Shown: positions 1-8,248, numbered from the stretch's first letter. The stretch is 28,301 nucleotides of DNA from Natrialbaceae archaeon (GCA_003552325.1 PUKM01000194.1:1-28301); one strand, 5' to 3'. The notes: generated from the letters alone by a model not told the origin. Made by a program: numbers and translations.

Positions 1-1
1 C

Positions 2-19
2 TGACTGAGTAGTCAGTCA
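2..19. promoter_or_regulatory. TetR-type operator palindrome before the MFS gene
   Basis: TGACTGA and TCAGTCA form perfect 7-bp arms around a 4-bp spacer. The site ends 6 bp before the GTG start at 25, so in a leaderless gene it would cover the transcription start. Operators of this shape are typical of TetR-family repressors, which often control adjacent MFS exporters. A repressor gene may lie just left of the window; that is inference. Confidence 0.55.
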
Positions 20-24
20 ACGTA

Positions 25-1380
25 GTGACCGGAGCGGATTCATCCGAGACACCCACACGCTCGCCTGCGGACGCCTCGAGTGACGAGGCTAATTCACCCG
101 AGTCGTCGGCTGAGTCGAACGAGGAGACACCACCGAAACGGGAGCAGTGGATCATCGTTGGCTCGGTCATTGCGAGCACGTTCTTCGTTGGCTTCGGTGG
201 TGGGGTTATCTTCCCGATTCTCCCGAATCTCGGCGTCGTTCTCGGCATCTCGCCGTTTCTGGTTGGATTGATCTTGAGCGCAAACCGGTTCTCGCGATTG
301 TTCGCGAACGCACCCGCGGGAATCCTGGTTGACCGTATTGGAACCAGAAAACCGTTTATTATCGGCCTCTTCATCCAGGCCGTTGCCACCTCTGGGTACG
401 TGATTGCCTACGTCTCGCCGCTCCCGGAGTTTTGGTTTCTCTCCGCGCGGGTCGTCTGGGGGCTCGGGAGCGCCCTCGTCTTCGCGACGGCGTACACGAT
501 CGCGGCCGACGTGAGCGACGCGGACTCCCGGGGAACCAGCATGGGCGTCATACGCGGCGGGAGCATTTTCGGGTTCCCGACGGGACTCGTGATTGGCGGC
601 GTCGTGAGTGAAGTATCGGGCGAAGTCGCCGCCTTCGTGCTGGCCACGGCCTTCGCGCTCGTCGCCACGGGTCTCGCCTACCGGACCGTTCCAGAAACTC
701 ACGTCGAAGGCACGAGCAAGAGCACGGTCAAGCCGTGGGACGTGGATACGTCGATTACCTCGCTCACGGTCGGCCTGGTCAACTTCACCGTCCTCTTTGC
801 GTACATCGGTGCGCTGTTTGCGACACTCGTCCTGTTCCTCGAGCACCACCAGATCGGCGTGCTCGGCTTCGACGCACAGGGGACCTCCGGTATCTTCATG
901 GCAGTAACGGTAGTTGCCGCGGCGGTGTTCATGTTCGTCGGCGGGTATGCCAGTGATCGTCGAGGCTCCCGGATGCCAACGCTGTTATTTTTCCTCGGTA
1001 TCTCGTTCGTTGGCTTCCTGTTACTGGCTCGAGCGGGGTCGGTTGCGACGCTCACTGTCGCGTGCATCTTCATCGGCGCTGGCCAGGGTGGAACGAGTGG
1101 TCCGCTGATGGCCCTCCTGGCCGATCTGACCCCAACCGAGCGCATGGGCCGTGCAACGGGGACGAACAACGTTCTCGGCGACATCGGGGGCGGGCTTGGC
1201 CCCATGGTCTCACTCCCACTCGTCGAGGTCGTTGGGTTCTGGCCAATTTACGCCGCGTGTGCGATCATGCCGGTCATCGCCGGTGGTGTTCTCGTTGCCG
1301 GCATATACACCGAGACTGGGCAGCTCTCACCAACTACTGAGACCACCTCCAGACACCGAGCGTCCCTGAGTGACGATTGA
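25..1380 (+). CDS. MFS transporter, 12-TM, probable drug/metabolite exporter
   Basis: A 451-residue major facilitator. The first 40 residues are an acidic, Ser/Glu-rich cytoplasmic tail, followed by about 12 hydrophobic segments. A motif A-like loop between TM2 and TM3 (about residues 99-109, with D-R-x-G-x-R) is characteristic of proton-coupled MFS antiporters. GTG at 25 is the only usable start, because an in-frame stop lies at 10-12. The operator-like palindrome directly upstream suggests control by a TetR-type repressor, which fits an efflux role. The substrate cannot be read from the sequence. The gene ends 70 bp before the next start, which appears to have its own promoter. Confidence 0.85.
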   Translation: MTGADSSETPTRSPADASSDEANSPESSAESNEETPPKREQWIIVGSVIASTFFVGFGGGVIFPILPNLGVVLGISPFLVGLILSANRFSRLFANAPAGILVDRIGTRKPFIIGLFIQAVATSGYVIAYVSPLPEFWFLSARVVWGLGSALVFATAYTIAADVSDADSRGTSMGVIRGGSIFGFPTGLVIGGVVSEVSGEVAAFVLATAFALVATGLAYRTVPETHVEGTSKSTVKPWDVDTSITSLTVGLVNFTVLFAYIGALFATLVLFLEHHQIGVLGFDAQGTSGIFMAVTVVAAAVFMFVGGYASDRRGSRMPTLLFFLGISFVGFLLLARAGSVATLTVACIFIGAGQGGTSGPLMALLADLTPTERMGRATGTNNVLGDIGGGLGPMVSLPLVEVVGFWPIYAACAIMPVIAGGVLVAGIYTETGQLSPTTETTSRHRASLSDD

Positions 1381-1417
1381 ACAGGATCCATGGCGGGTTC
1401 GTCTCTCCCGCAACAAC

Positions 1418-1426
1418 AATCTTAAC
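1418..1426 (+). promoter_or_regulatory. TATA-like element for the Ste24-like gene
   Basis: The AT-rich stretch aatcttaac is centred about 28 bp before ATG 1451. This spacing expects a leaderless transcript and supports ATG 1451 over an upstream in-frame start at 1370. Confidence 0.5.
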
Positions 1427-1450
1427 CCACCGCCGGCAGTCTCTCCCCGT

Positions 1451-2743
1451 ATGGAACGCTATCACGCTGCATTTCTCGTCCTCTTCGTCGGGACGACCGC
1501 GTTTTTCAGCGTCCTTTCTGTACTGAACGTCCGCTACGGCAAACGGGCGCTCGAGCGAGAACGGGAGTGGGTGGAGTCACAACTCGGTTTCGACGACCTC
1601 GAGCGCGTGAGTGCGTACCAGGCGGTGAAAACAAGAACTGGACAGGTACAAACCTGGGTCACGGTTGGGCTTATCCTCTTGGCACTGTACTCCGGGGCGT
1701 TCGGTTGGTTCGTCGAGGCGCTCGAGGGGCTTGGGTATGGGCCCGTGACAACTGGCGTCCTCTTCTTTGCAGCGCTCGTCGTTGGACTCCAGACCCTTTC
1801 GATCCCGTTCGATTTGTACGACACCTTCGTCGTCGAGGAACGATTCGATTTCAACGAACAAACGCCTAGGCTCTTTCTGAAAGACCTCTTCCTGGGAACG
1901 CTCATCGGGGTCGCCATCACCGGGGTACTGGCCGGCGGCGTTCTCTGGGTTATCACGGCTGTTCCGACGTACTGGCCCCTGGCAGCCGTCGCACTCTACG
2001 TCGTGTTTTCGCTCACGATGCTCGTCGTCTATCCCCGCGTGATCGCGCCGCTTTTCAACGACTTCGAACCGATCGAAACGGGTGAGTTACGCGGGGGCGT
2101 CGAACGCGTCTTCGACCGGGCCGGATTCAGCTGTGACGGGATCTACGTGATGGACGCGAGCAAACGATCCGGCCACTCGAACGCCTACTTCATCGGGTTC
2201 GGTCGCACCAAACGCGTCGTGCTCTTCGACACCCTCGTCGACCAGATGTCACTCGAGCAGATCGAAGCCGTACTCGCACACGAACTCGCCCACTGGAAGC
2301 GCGCGCACATCTGGAAACAGTTCGGCGTCGGCACGGTCAGAATCGGCGTCATCTTCGTCGTCCTGTGGGCGCTGCTCGAGACGACCTGGCTGTATGCCAT
2401 GTTTGGCGTCCCTGAGGGCGTTGCGTACGCAGGGCTGGCGGTTGGGGCCCTGTGGGTACAGCCACTCGCGAAAGCCACACGGCCGCTCGAGAACAAGCTC
2501 TCGTTGGCTCACGAGCGCGAGGCCGATACGTTCGCGGCCGCAGTCATGGGCGAGAGTAGACCGCTGATCGACGCCCTCTGTCGGTTGACCAGCGAGAACC
2601 TGTCTAATCCGTTCCCCCATCCACTGTACGCGACGTTTCACTACACCCACCCGCCGATACCCGATCGCATTCGATATCTCAACGGACTCGAGGGTGCGGA
2701 TGACTCGAAGGGCCCAATCAGTGACGACTCGAGCCCTGCATAG
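1451..2743 (+). CDS. M48 family membrane metalloprotease, Ste24/CAAX prenyl protease type
   Basis: A 430-residue integral membrane zinc protease. Several hydrophobic segments precede the HELAH zinc motif (H277, E278, H281), and a downstream HEREAD block supplies the third ligand, a Glu. The stretch at residues 195-262 carries the Ste24 signature (P-x-x-x-P-L-F-N, G-E-L-R, D-A-S-K-R-S, H-S-N-A-Y-F, G-F-G, K-R, L-F-D-T-L), which separates it from shorter HtpX proteins. Eukaryotic Ste24 cleaves the aaX tripeptide of prenylated proteins and clears blocked translocons; the archaeal substrate is unknown. The reading frame extends back to 1370 into the previous gene, but the TATA spacing and the family's N-terminus favour ATG 1451. 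A prenyl diphosphate synthase follows. Confidence 0.85.
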   Translation: MERYHAAFLVLFVGTTAFFSVLSVLNVRYGKRALEREREWVESQLGFDDLERVSAYQAVKTRTGQVQTWVTVGLILLALYSGAFGWFVEALEGLGYGPVTTGVLFFAALVVGLQTLSIPFDLYDTFVVEERFDFNEQTPRLFLKDLFLGTLIGVAITGVLAGGVLWVITAVPTYWPLAAVALYVVFSLTMLVVYPRVIAPLFNDFEPIETGELRGGVERVFDRAGFSCDGIYVMDASKRSGHSNAYFIGFGRTKRVVLFDTLVDQMSLEQIEAVLAHELAHWKRAHIWKQFGVGTVRIGVIFVVLWALLETTWLYAMFGVPEGVAYAGLAVGALWVQPLAKATRPLENKLSLAHEREADTFAAAVMGESRPLIDALCRLTSENLSNPFPHPLYATFHYTHPPIPDRIRYLNGLEGADDSKGPISDDSSPA

Positions 2744-3034
2744 GGACCCGGTAGTCGGTTCGACGTCGTGTTTTCCCATGCACTGCTCTCGAGGTCGTAG
2801 AGCACGAACAACGCTAGTTGCGTGGAAGGCCCACTGGACAGGTACGCGAGCAACTTATTACCGACGGTGGCTGCTGTAGCTGATACTGTCGGATACAGTG
2901 TCGTAGATGGGTCCGTGTGTCGGTATCCAGTTCGATGGGACAGTCATCCTTGTGAACGTACGTTCGTGGTCGCTTACAGTCGGTGAGCCCCGCCAACCGT
3001 CACCTACTTTTGTACCCCCTCCTAAGCGCGTTCA
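2744..3034. other. Intergenic region with a 12-bp palindrome
   Basis: No supportable gene in 291 bp. It holds a perfect palindrome GAACGTACGTTC at 2954-2965 and, at 3005-3012, an AT-rich box (actttt) centred about 27 bp before the prenyl synthase ATG. A weaker repeat (ACTGT/ACAGT) lies near 2885-2900. The palindrome is about 70 bp upstream of the start and could bind a regulator. Confidence 0.4.
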
Positions 3035-3877
3035 ATGGAATTGCTGACGCACCGTCGGGCCCTCATCGAAGCACGACTGACCGAGGTCGTCGACGGTATC
3101 GACCCGGATGCGCTCAGCGACGACGTCCGCCACGTGACGCTTTCTGGGGGGAAACGCGTTCGTCCGACGGTGACGATTCTCGCCTGTGAGACGGCCGGCG
3201 GCGATCCGGAAGATGCCGTCGATTTCGGTGTCGGCATCGAACTCGTCCACACCGCGTCACTCGTCATCGACGACATCATCGACCGGTCGGAGCTCAGACG
3301 CGGTACCACGAGCGCCTGGGCCGCGTTCGGCTACGGGCCGGCGATCGTCGCCAGCGACGGCCTCCTGGGGGAAGCCTTTGCCCTGTTCTCTGCTGATCCG
3401 GCCGCCATGCAGGTCGTCTCCGAGGCGATGGTCGAACTCGGCGTGGGTGAGGCAACCGAACTCGAGGCCAAACCGGAGACCGAAGCCGAGTACATGACGT
3501 TGGCACGCCGGAAAACGGGCGCGCTGTTCCGTGCGGCAGCGGAACTGGGTGCGATCGCCGCGGGTGCTAACACCTTTACCGTCGAATCGCTCGGGGAGTA
3601 CGCTGAACGCGTCGGTGTCGCCTTCCAGATCCGAGACGACGTACTCGACGCCACCGCAGACCCAGATGCGCTCGGGAAACCAACCGGTCACGACGCCGAA
3701 ATGGATCGCCCCTCGCTCGTCCAGATTACCGACTTGACACCCGAGGAGGCCAACCGTCGGGCCCGTGCGGAGGCCGACCGTGCGATCGAGGCACTGCAGA
3801 CCATCGACGCCGCCGACAGTGAGGCTCGCGACTACTTACTCGAGCTCGCTGAGTTCGTCGTCGAGCGCGAACGGTGA
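3035..3877 (+). CDS. Polyprenyl (geranylgeranyl-type) diphosphate synthase
   Basis: A 280-residue trans-isoprenyl diphosphate synthase. It condenses isopentenyl diphosphate with allylic diphosphates to supply the C20 (or C25) chains of archaeal ether lipids and other isoprenoids. Visible motifs are GGKRVRP (residues 38-44), the first Asp-rich motif DDIID with R-R-G (79-90) and the second, FQIRDDVLD (197-205), followed by a G-K-P-T-G...D-x-x-x-x-R-P-S segment that binds diphosphate. The length fits the short archaeal IdsA-type enzymes. Exact chain length depends on residues before the first motif and is not assigned. ATG 3035 is supported by an AT-rich box at normal leaderless distance. Confidence 0.85.
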   Translation: MELLTHRRALIEARLTEVVDGIDPDALSDDVRHVTLSGGKRVRPTVTILACETAGGDPEDAVDFGVGIELVHTASLVIDDIIDRSELRRGTTSAWAAFGYGPAIVASDGLLGEAFALFSADPAAMQVVSEAMVELGVGEATELEAKPETEAEYMTLARRKTGALFRAAAELGAIAAGANTFTVESLGEYAERVGVAFQIRDDVLDATADPDALGKPTGHDAEMDRPSLVQITDLTPEEANRRARAEADRAIEALQTIDAADSEARDYLLELAEFVVERER

Positions 3878-3898
3878 CGCCGGGCCGGCTTCGAGCAA

Positions 3899-4999
3899 CT
3901 ACATCCCTTCGGCCTGTGGACCCCCATCCGAGAGCCTAGATTCGGCGACGGCAAACGTGAGCGTACTCACGATACCGAGGAGGGTCCCGGTCGTGAGCGC
4001 CGTTGCGAGGTACGGAATGCCGACTTCCCCGAGGAAGAAGGCACTGACCGCATAGAGCACGACGGCCATGGCGATCACGTAAAACGGTGCGTTGAGATAG
4101 CGCCACTCGAGGCGTCCAGCGATGTACTCGTCGGTAATCTGACCGAGACTGGTAGTAATGCCCGCGGCGGCAAACCATTGGATCGAACCATACACGAAGG
4201 CGGCCAGGATCAGTGGCGCACCGAGATTCCCTCCTGCCGCCGCATCCTGGGACTCCACGGTGTTCAACCCGCTCACACTCCCGAGGACGAGCAATGCCGC
4301 CGCGACGACATAGGCGATGAGCGTCATGCGCCCGGCGTACAGTGACAATCGGACCCGCTCGACCGACTCATCGAGGTACTCCCCGAGCCCGAGCCCTCGG
4401 GAGATGAGATACAACCCGAGTAAGGCAGAGGTGACACCGAGGACCAGCCCCGGAAGGTTGAACAGGCTACCAAGGAGGGCGAGCGGATAGACGAGGATAA
4501 GGATCCCAATTGGGATCAACACCGTTCCTCGCGTTTCAGGGTCGTCGATGACTTGCTTGATCGTGTAGTACATCGACTCGAGGTTCTGGGCCTGCCTGAC
4601 GACGACTCGTCGAACGCCATCGATGGGGACACGTGAGCGGATGATCGGGACGACCGACTCGTCTTGTGCCCCGTCGGTAACGATGAGCGCGGTGACGTCT
4701 TCCCCAGTGGTAAGACTCGCTAGAACGGTGTCCACTTCTTCGCCGACTTTCCGGTTCGCTTTGACGTCGGAGCCTTCCAATCCGGTGACGACGGCTACTT
4801 CCACGCTCTCATCGCGACTGGCGAGGTCGTCGTAGATGTGTAACCCCTGGAAAATGACATTGACGTCGGAGTCCTCCGGATCGACCGTGGCGAGGGCAAC
4901 GGCAGCGTCCTCGACGGGCTCGCGGCCGATGACGGGTGTCGAGAATCCCGTCTTTCGGCCAAGATCGTCATCGAGGTCGACACAGAGGACCAACAGCAT
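3899..4999 (-). CDS. DUF373 family membrane protein
   Basis: A 366-residue archaeal protein of unknown function, recognised by its start MLLVLCVDLDDDLGRK. An N-terminal soluble region of about 135 residues rich in Asp and Val is followed by about six to seven hydrophobic segments, including a Pro/Gly-rich one around L-I-P-I-G-I-L. An upstream in-frame GTG at 5005 would add two residues, but ATG 4999 lies about 26 bp from an AT-rich box (gaaatac, 5022-5028), so I chose it. It converges with the prenyl synthase, with 21 bp between stops, and diverges from thrS. No function is proposed. Confidence 0.8.
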   Translation of the reverse strand: MLLVLCVDLDDDLGRKTGFSTPVIGREPVEDAAVALATVDPEDSDVNVIFQGLHIYDDLASRDESVEVAVVTGLEGSDVKANRKVGEEVDTVLASLTTGEDVTALIVTDGAQDESVVPIIRSRVPIDGVRRVVVRQAQNLESMYYTIKQVIDDPETRGTVLIPIGILILVYPLALLGSLFNLPGLVLGVTSALLGLYLISRGLGLGEYLDESVERVRLSLYAGRMTLIAYVVAAALLVLGSVSGLNTVESQDAAAGGNLGAPLILAAFVYGSIQWFAAAGITTSLGQITDEYIAGRLEWRYLNAPFYVIAMAVVLYAVSAFFLGEVGIPYLATALTTGTLLGIVSTLTFAVAESRLSDGGPQAEGM

Positions 5000-5086
5000 C
5001 GTCACACAGTTACACGCCTCGGTATTTCCGTCTTCTGGAGGCGTGCGGTTGTCACGGGTGGAGGAGGATACCGTCCCATCACAACG

Positions 5087-5094
5087 CTTTTATG
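5087..5094 (+). promoter_or_regulatory. TATA-like promoter element of the thrS leader
   Basis: cttttatg lies about 28 bp before the ATG at 5120 and about 280 bp before the thrS start. The spacing predicts transcription starting at or just before 5120. Confidence 0.5.
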
Positions 5095-5119
5095 CTGCTC
5101 ACGGATATGACGTGGTACG

Positions 5120-5161
5120 ATGGTAGGTGTCTGCTTTACAGGGCCGCCCGCCCGCTTCTAA
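5120..5161 (+). CDS. Candidate 13-codon leader ORF upstream of thrS
   Basis: ATG to TAA encodes MVGVCFTGPPARF. The ATG sits exactly where a leaderless transcript from the TATA box at 5087-5094 would begin. Codons 1-3 (5121-5128) can pair with 5166-5173 just past the stop, so translation of the ORF would change the fold. Thr occurs only once, so a classic threonine-run attenuator is not supported. Another in-frame option is a 27-codon frame from ATG 5105, but it is too close to the TATA box. It may simply be a structured non-coding leader. Confidence 0.3.
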   Translation: MVGVCFTGPPARF

Positions 5162-5266
5162 TCCCCACCTACTGCCGGTTGTGTCACTGATCGACCAGCC
5201 GGTGGTGCGGATCCTCGACTCGAGTGCCTTTTCAACGCGTCTCGAGTCTGTGCAATCTCTCGAGAC
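5121..5266 (+). ncRNA. Structured thrS leader with mutually exclusive stems
   Basis: Stem A pairs 5121-5128 with 5166-5173 (8 bp, one G-U). Stem B pairs GACTCGAG at 5217-5224 with CTCGAGTC at 5241-5248. Stem C pairs GTCTCGAG at 5239-5246 with CTCGAGAC at 5259-5266. B and C share 5241-5246 and cannot form together, which resembles an attenuator. Caution: CTCGAG is very common in this genome, so B and C could arise by chance. Confidence 0.3.
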
Positions 5267-5369
5267 GGCCCCGAACGGTCACGTCGCTCGAGCACCAGCC
5301 ACATCGACAGACTCAGGACCCTGAGTACCACCTAGCCCAGTACGAACGACTACGCCACCGACTCCACCA

Positions 5370-7328
5370 ATGTCCGAATCAGAACCTCACTCCAACGCCG
5401 AACAGTCACCGATTGCCGTCGTCCTGCCGGACGGCTCCGAACTCGAGGTCCCAGCCGATGCGACCGTTGCAGACTGCGCCTACGAGATCGGTCCCGGCCT
5501 CGGTCGAGACACGATCGCGGGAAAACTCGACGGCGAACTCGTCGCCAAAGAGGCCCCGGTCTACGAGGGCGCACGCCTCGAGATCGTCACCGACCAGTCC
5601 GAGGAATACCTCGACGTGCTCCGCCACTCAGCAGCCCACTGTCTCGCCCAGGCTGTCGAGCGCCACTTCGACGACGTCAAACTCGCGATCGGGCCACCAA
5701 CCGAGGAAGGTTTTTATTACGACTTCGACGACCTCGACGTCGACGAAAGCGACTTCGACGCACTCGAGGCCGAAATCGACGCCATCATCGAGGAGGATTA
5801 CGCTATCGAACGGGAGGAACTCACCGTCGAGGAGGCTCGTGAGCGACTGGCCGATGAGCCCTACAAACTCGAGTTGCTCGAGGAACTCGCGGCCGACGGT
5901 GAACAGGTGACGTTCTACACCCAGGGTGAGTGGGAAGACCTCTGTGCTGGCCCACACGTCGAATCGACGGGTGAGGTTGGGGTCGTCGAACTGCTCGAAA
6001 TCGCCGGTGCCTACTGGCGTGGTGACGAGGAGAACCCGATGCAGACGCGGATTTACGGGACGGCCTTCGAGGATGAGGGCGACCTCGAGCAGTTCCTCGA
6101 GCGACGCGAGGAGGCCAAAGAACGAGATCACCGAAAGATCGGGAACGAGATGGACCTCTTCTCGATTCAGGACGTCACGGGGCCGGGCCTTCCCCTGTAT
6201 CATCCGCCCGGAAAGACGATCCTGCGCGAACTCGAGGCGTTCGTCGAGGACCTCAATCTGGACACTGGCTACGACTACGTCGAGACGCCCCACGTGTTCA
6301 AAACGGAGCTCTGGCACCGTTCGGGCCACTACCAGAACTACGCCGACGACATGTTCATCTTCGACGTCGGCGACGACGAGTTCGGCCTCAAGCCGATGAA
6401 CTGCCCGGGACACGCCGCCATCTTCCAGGACCACTCCTGGTCCTATCGTGACCTGCCGGTCCGGTATGCCGAGAACGGCAAGGTCTATCGAAAAGAACAG
6501 CGCGGCGAACTCTCGGGTCTCTCGCGTGTCTGGTCGTTCACCATCGACGACGGCCACCTGTTCGTTCGCCCGGATCAGATCGAACGGGAGGTCGAATCGA
6601 TCATGGATGCCATCGACGACGTCCTCTCGACGTTCGACCTCGAGTACGAGGTGGCCCTTGCGACGCGCCCGGAGAAATCCGTCGGAAGCGACGAAATTTG
6701 GGAGCGCGCCGAAGAACAACTCGAGGCCGTTCTCGAAAAGCGAAACATCGACTACGACCTCGAGTCGGGCGATGGCGCCTTCTACGGCCCGAAGATCGAC
6801 TACGCTTTCAAAGATGCCATCGGTCGAAGCTGGGACGGGCCAACGGTCCAACTGGACTTCAACATGCCAGAACGCTTCGACCTCGAGTACGTCGGCGAGG
6901 ATAACGAGAGCCACCGGCCCGTGATGATCCACCGAGCGCTGTACGGCAGCTACGAACGGTTCTTCATGATGCTCATCGAGCACTACGAGGGGAACTTCCC
7001 GTTGTGGCTCGCGCCCGAACAACTGCGGGTCCTCCCCATCTCCGATGCAAATCTGGGGTACGCCCACCGCGTGAAAAACGCCTTCGAGGAGTTCCGCGTC
7101 GAGGTCGACCAACGTGATAGCACGCTCGAGCGAAAGATCCGAGCGGCTCACGACGACCGGGTTCCCTACCAGATCATCGTCGGTGACAACGAAGAAGAAG
7201 CGGGCACGATTTCGGTCCGTGACCGGTTCGAAGACCAGGAGTACGACGTAGAGGTCGACACGTTCAAGGCGCATCTCGAGCGTGAACGAGATGAAAAACG
7301 TCCAGCGCCGGATTTCCTCGCTGACTGA
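5370..7328 (+). CDS. thrS: Threonyl-tRNA synthetase, bacterial-type architecture
   Basis: A 652-residue class II synthetase that charges tRNA-Thr. Domains in order are an N-terminal TGS domain (about 12-75) and a bacterial-type editing domain whose site is HSAAH (H86, H90) with C192 and H196. The catalytic core (about 265-545) carries zinc ligands C345, H396 and H521, motif 2 (R-K-E-Q-R-G-E) and motif 3 (G-S-Y-E-R-F), and the C-terminal anticodon-binding domain follows. Most archaea instead carry a D-Tyr-tRNA deacylase-like editing domain; the TGS plus bacterial editing module seen here points to ancestral gene transfer. The start ATG 5370 gives a normal N-terminus. A long leader precedes it. 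Confidence 0.97.
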   Translation: MSESEPHSNAEQSPIAVVLPDGSELEVPADATVADCAYEIGPGLGRDTIAGKLDGELVAKEAPVYEGARLEIVTDQSEEYLDVLRHSAAHCLAQAVERHFDDVKLAIGPPTEEGFYYDFDDLDVDESDFDALEAEIDAIIEEDYAIEREELTVEEARERLADEPYKLELLEELAADGEQVTFYTQGEWEDLCAGPHVESTGEVGVVELLEIAGAYWRGDEENPMQTRIYGTAFEDEGDLEQFLERREEAKERDHRKIGNEMDLFSIQDVTGPGLPLYHPPGKTILRELEAFVEDLNLDTGYDYVETPHVFKTELWHRSGHYQNYADDMFIFDVGDDEFGLKPMNCPGHAAIFQDHSWSYRDLPVRYAENGKVYRKEQRGELSGLSRVWSFTIDDGHLFVRPDQIEREVESIMDAIDDVLSTFDLEYEVALATRPEKSVGSDEIWERAEEQLEAVLEKRNIDYDLESGDGAFYGPKIDYAFKDAIGRSWDGPTVQLDFNMPERFDLEYVGEDNESHRPVMIHRALYGSYERFFMMLIEHYEGNFPLWLAPEQLRVLPISDANLGYAHRVKNAFEEFRVEVDQRDSTLERKIRAAHDDRVPYQIIVGDNEEEAGTISVRDRFEDQEYDVEVDTFKAHLERERDEKRPAPDFLAD

Positions 7329-7477
7329 GTACGGTTGTCTCACTGCCTCGAGTACGATCTGTGCGGTGTCCTGCCGTGTTTATCGACGTGGTTGGACGAA
7401 TCCCACTAACGAACGAACCCAGCACCGGTCGAGGGGACACAAACGTGGGTAACCAGCAGTCGTGAGACATCGATGTG

Positions 7478-7485
7478 TTCATACT
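7478..7485 (+). promoter_or_regulatory. TATA-like element for gfcR
   Basis: ttcatact is centred about 26 bp before ATG 7507. It supports that start over GTG 7462, which lies upstream of the promoter element. Confidence 0.45.
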
Positions 7486-7506
7486 TGTGCAGTCGTGACC
7501 AGCCGT

Positions 7507-8226
7507 ATGAACCGAGCGGAGAAAGCAGCCTTACAGTTGCGAGCCGTCGACGTGTTGCGAATGCTGAAAGAGACCCGGACGTACGACGAACTCGCTGCCG
7601 AAACCGGACTCCCCGCTGGCGATCTCAACCGGTACGTCAACGGTCACGTCTTACCCGGAAGTGATCGCGCCCGTGAGGTCGTCGAAGCTGTCGGCCGCGA
7701 TGCGCTGGGTGCTGAACTCGAGGCCCGAATCCGTATCGATGCCGATGGCTACGTGGACAACTCCGGAGCCGTCTTCGATCAACCATTGCTCGATCTGGTG
7801 GCTCCTGTCGTTGCCGAAGGATTCGACTTCGAGCGCCCGGACGTCGTGCTTACCGCCGCAACGGATGGCATCACGCTCGCTGCCTCCCTGGCGAGTTACT
7901 ACGGGACGCGCTGTGCCTACGCAAAAAAACGAAAAGAGACCGCTGTCGAGGAGTTCATCGAAGCCAGAGAACGCCTAGAATCCGGAATCGAGTTGACGTA
8001 CTATCTTCCGGCGGCAGCGATTAACGAGGGTGACCGCGTGCTCGTCGTCGACGATCTTATCCGTTCGGGTGAGACTCAGGAACTCCTCCTCGATATCGTC
8101 GACACCGCTGGCGGGGAGTTAGGTGGCGTGTTCGCACTCATCGCGGCCGGAAACGACGGGATCGAACGCGCCCGCGGACGAACGGATGCAGCGGTTGGAT
8201 CCCTACTGACCGTCGAAAAGCCCTGA
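7507..8226 (+). CDS. gfcR: GfcR-type transcription regulator (HTH plus phosphoribosyltransferase fold)
   Basis: 239 residues. An N-terminal helix-turn-helix (about 15-55, with Y-D-E-L-A-x-E-T-G-L-P) is fused to a type I PRTase domain with the PRPP loop VLVVDDLIRSGET (about 178-190) and a K-K-R-K-E-T flexible loop. Databases often call such proteins orotate phosphoribosyltransferase-like. In Haloferax volcanii, GfcR activates glycolytic genes and probably senses a phosphorylated ligand through the PRT domain. Upstream in-frame GTG 7462 is rejected because the TATA-like element lies after it. It stands alone between thrS and a convergent small membrane gene. Confidence 0.85.
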   Translation: MNRAEKAALQLRAVDVLRMLKETRTYDELAAETGLPAGDLNRYVNGHVLPGSDRAREVVEAVGRDALGAELEARIRIDADGYVDNSGAVFDQPLLDLVAPVVAEGFDFERPDVVLTAATDGITLAASLASYYGTRCAYAKKRKETAVEEFIEARERLESGIELTYYLPAAAINEGDRVLVVDDLIRSGETQELLLDIVDTAGGELGGVFALIAAGNDGIERARGRTDAAVGSLLTVEKP

Positions 8227-8240
8227 GTCGCAGACCGCTC

Positions 8241-8248
8241 TTTTATAT
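8241..8248 (+). terminator. T-rich terminator candidate after gfcR
   Basis: ttttatat begins 15 bp after the gfcR stop, in the 103-bp gap between two convergent genes. Archaeal termination needs T-runs on the coding strand; no clear hairpin precedes it. Confidence 0.35.

Larger units (their letters stand above)
5006..5369. other. Divergent intergenic region between the DUF373 gene and thrS
   Basis: 364 bp. The left end carries the DUF373 promoter (AT-rich box 5022-5028, minus strand). The rest holds a strong plus-strand TATA element at 5087-5094, a short ORF and several alternative stems built on CTCGAG repeats, listed separately. No good TATA element lies at leaderless distance from the thrS ATG, so thrS probably has a long 5' leader starting near 5118. 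Confidence 0.5.

Noticed and set aside
94..849. 251-codon minus-strand frame inside the MFS gene
   Set aside because: Overlaps a strong transporter gene; the translation is very rich in Arg, Glu and Asp, without domain signatures.
5224..5910. 228-codon plus-strand frame overlapping the thrS start
   Set aside because: Ser/Thr/Pro/Arg-rich translation in another frame of thrS, with no promoter at the right distance.
5628..7343. 571-codon open frame on the minus strand across thrS
   Set aside because: It is the antisense shadow of a clear thrS gene in high-GC DNA. Its protein has no recognisable family and no promoter.
7462..7506. Longer N-terminus of GfcR from GTG 7462
   Set aside because: The TATA-like element lies inside this stretch, so the upstream codons would not be transcribed, and the HTH begins normally from ATG 7507.
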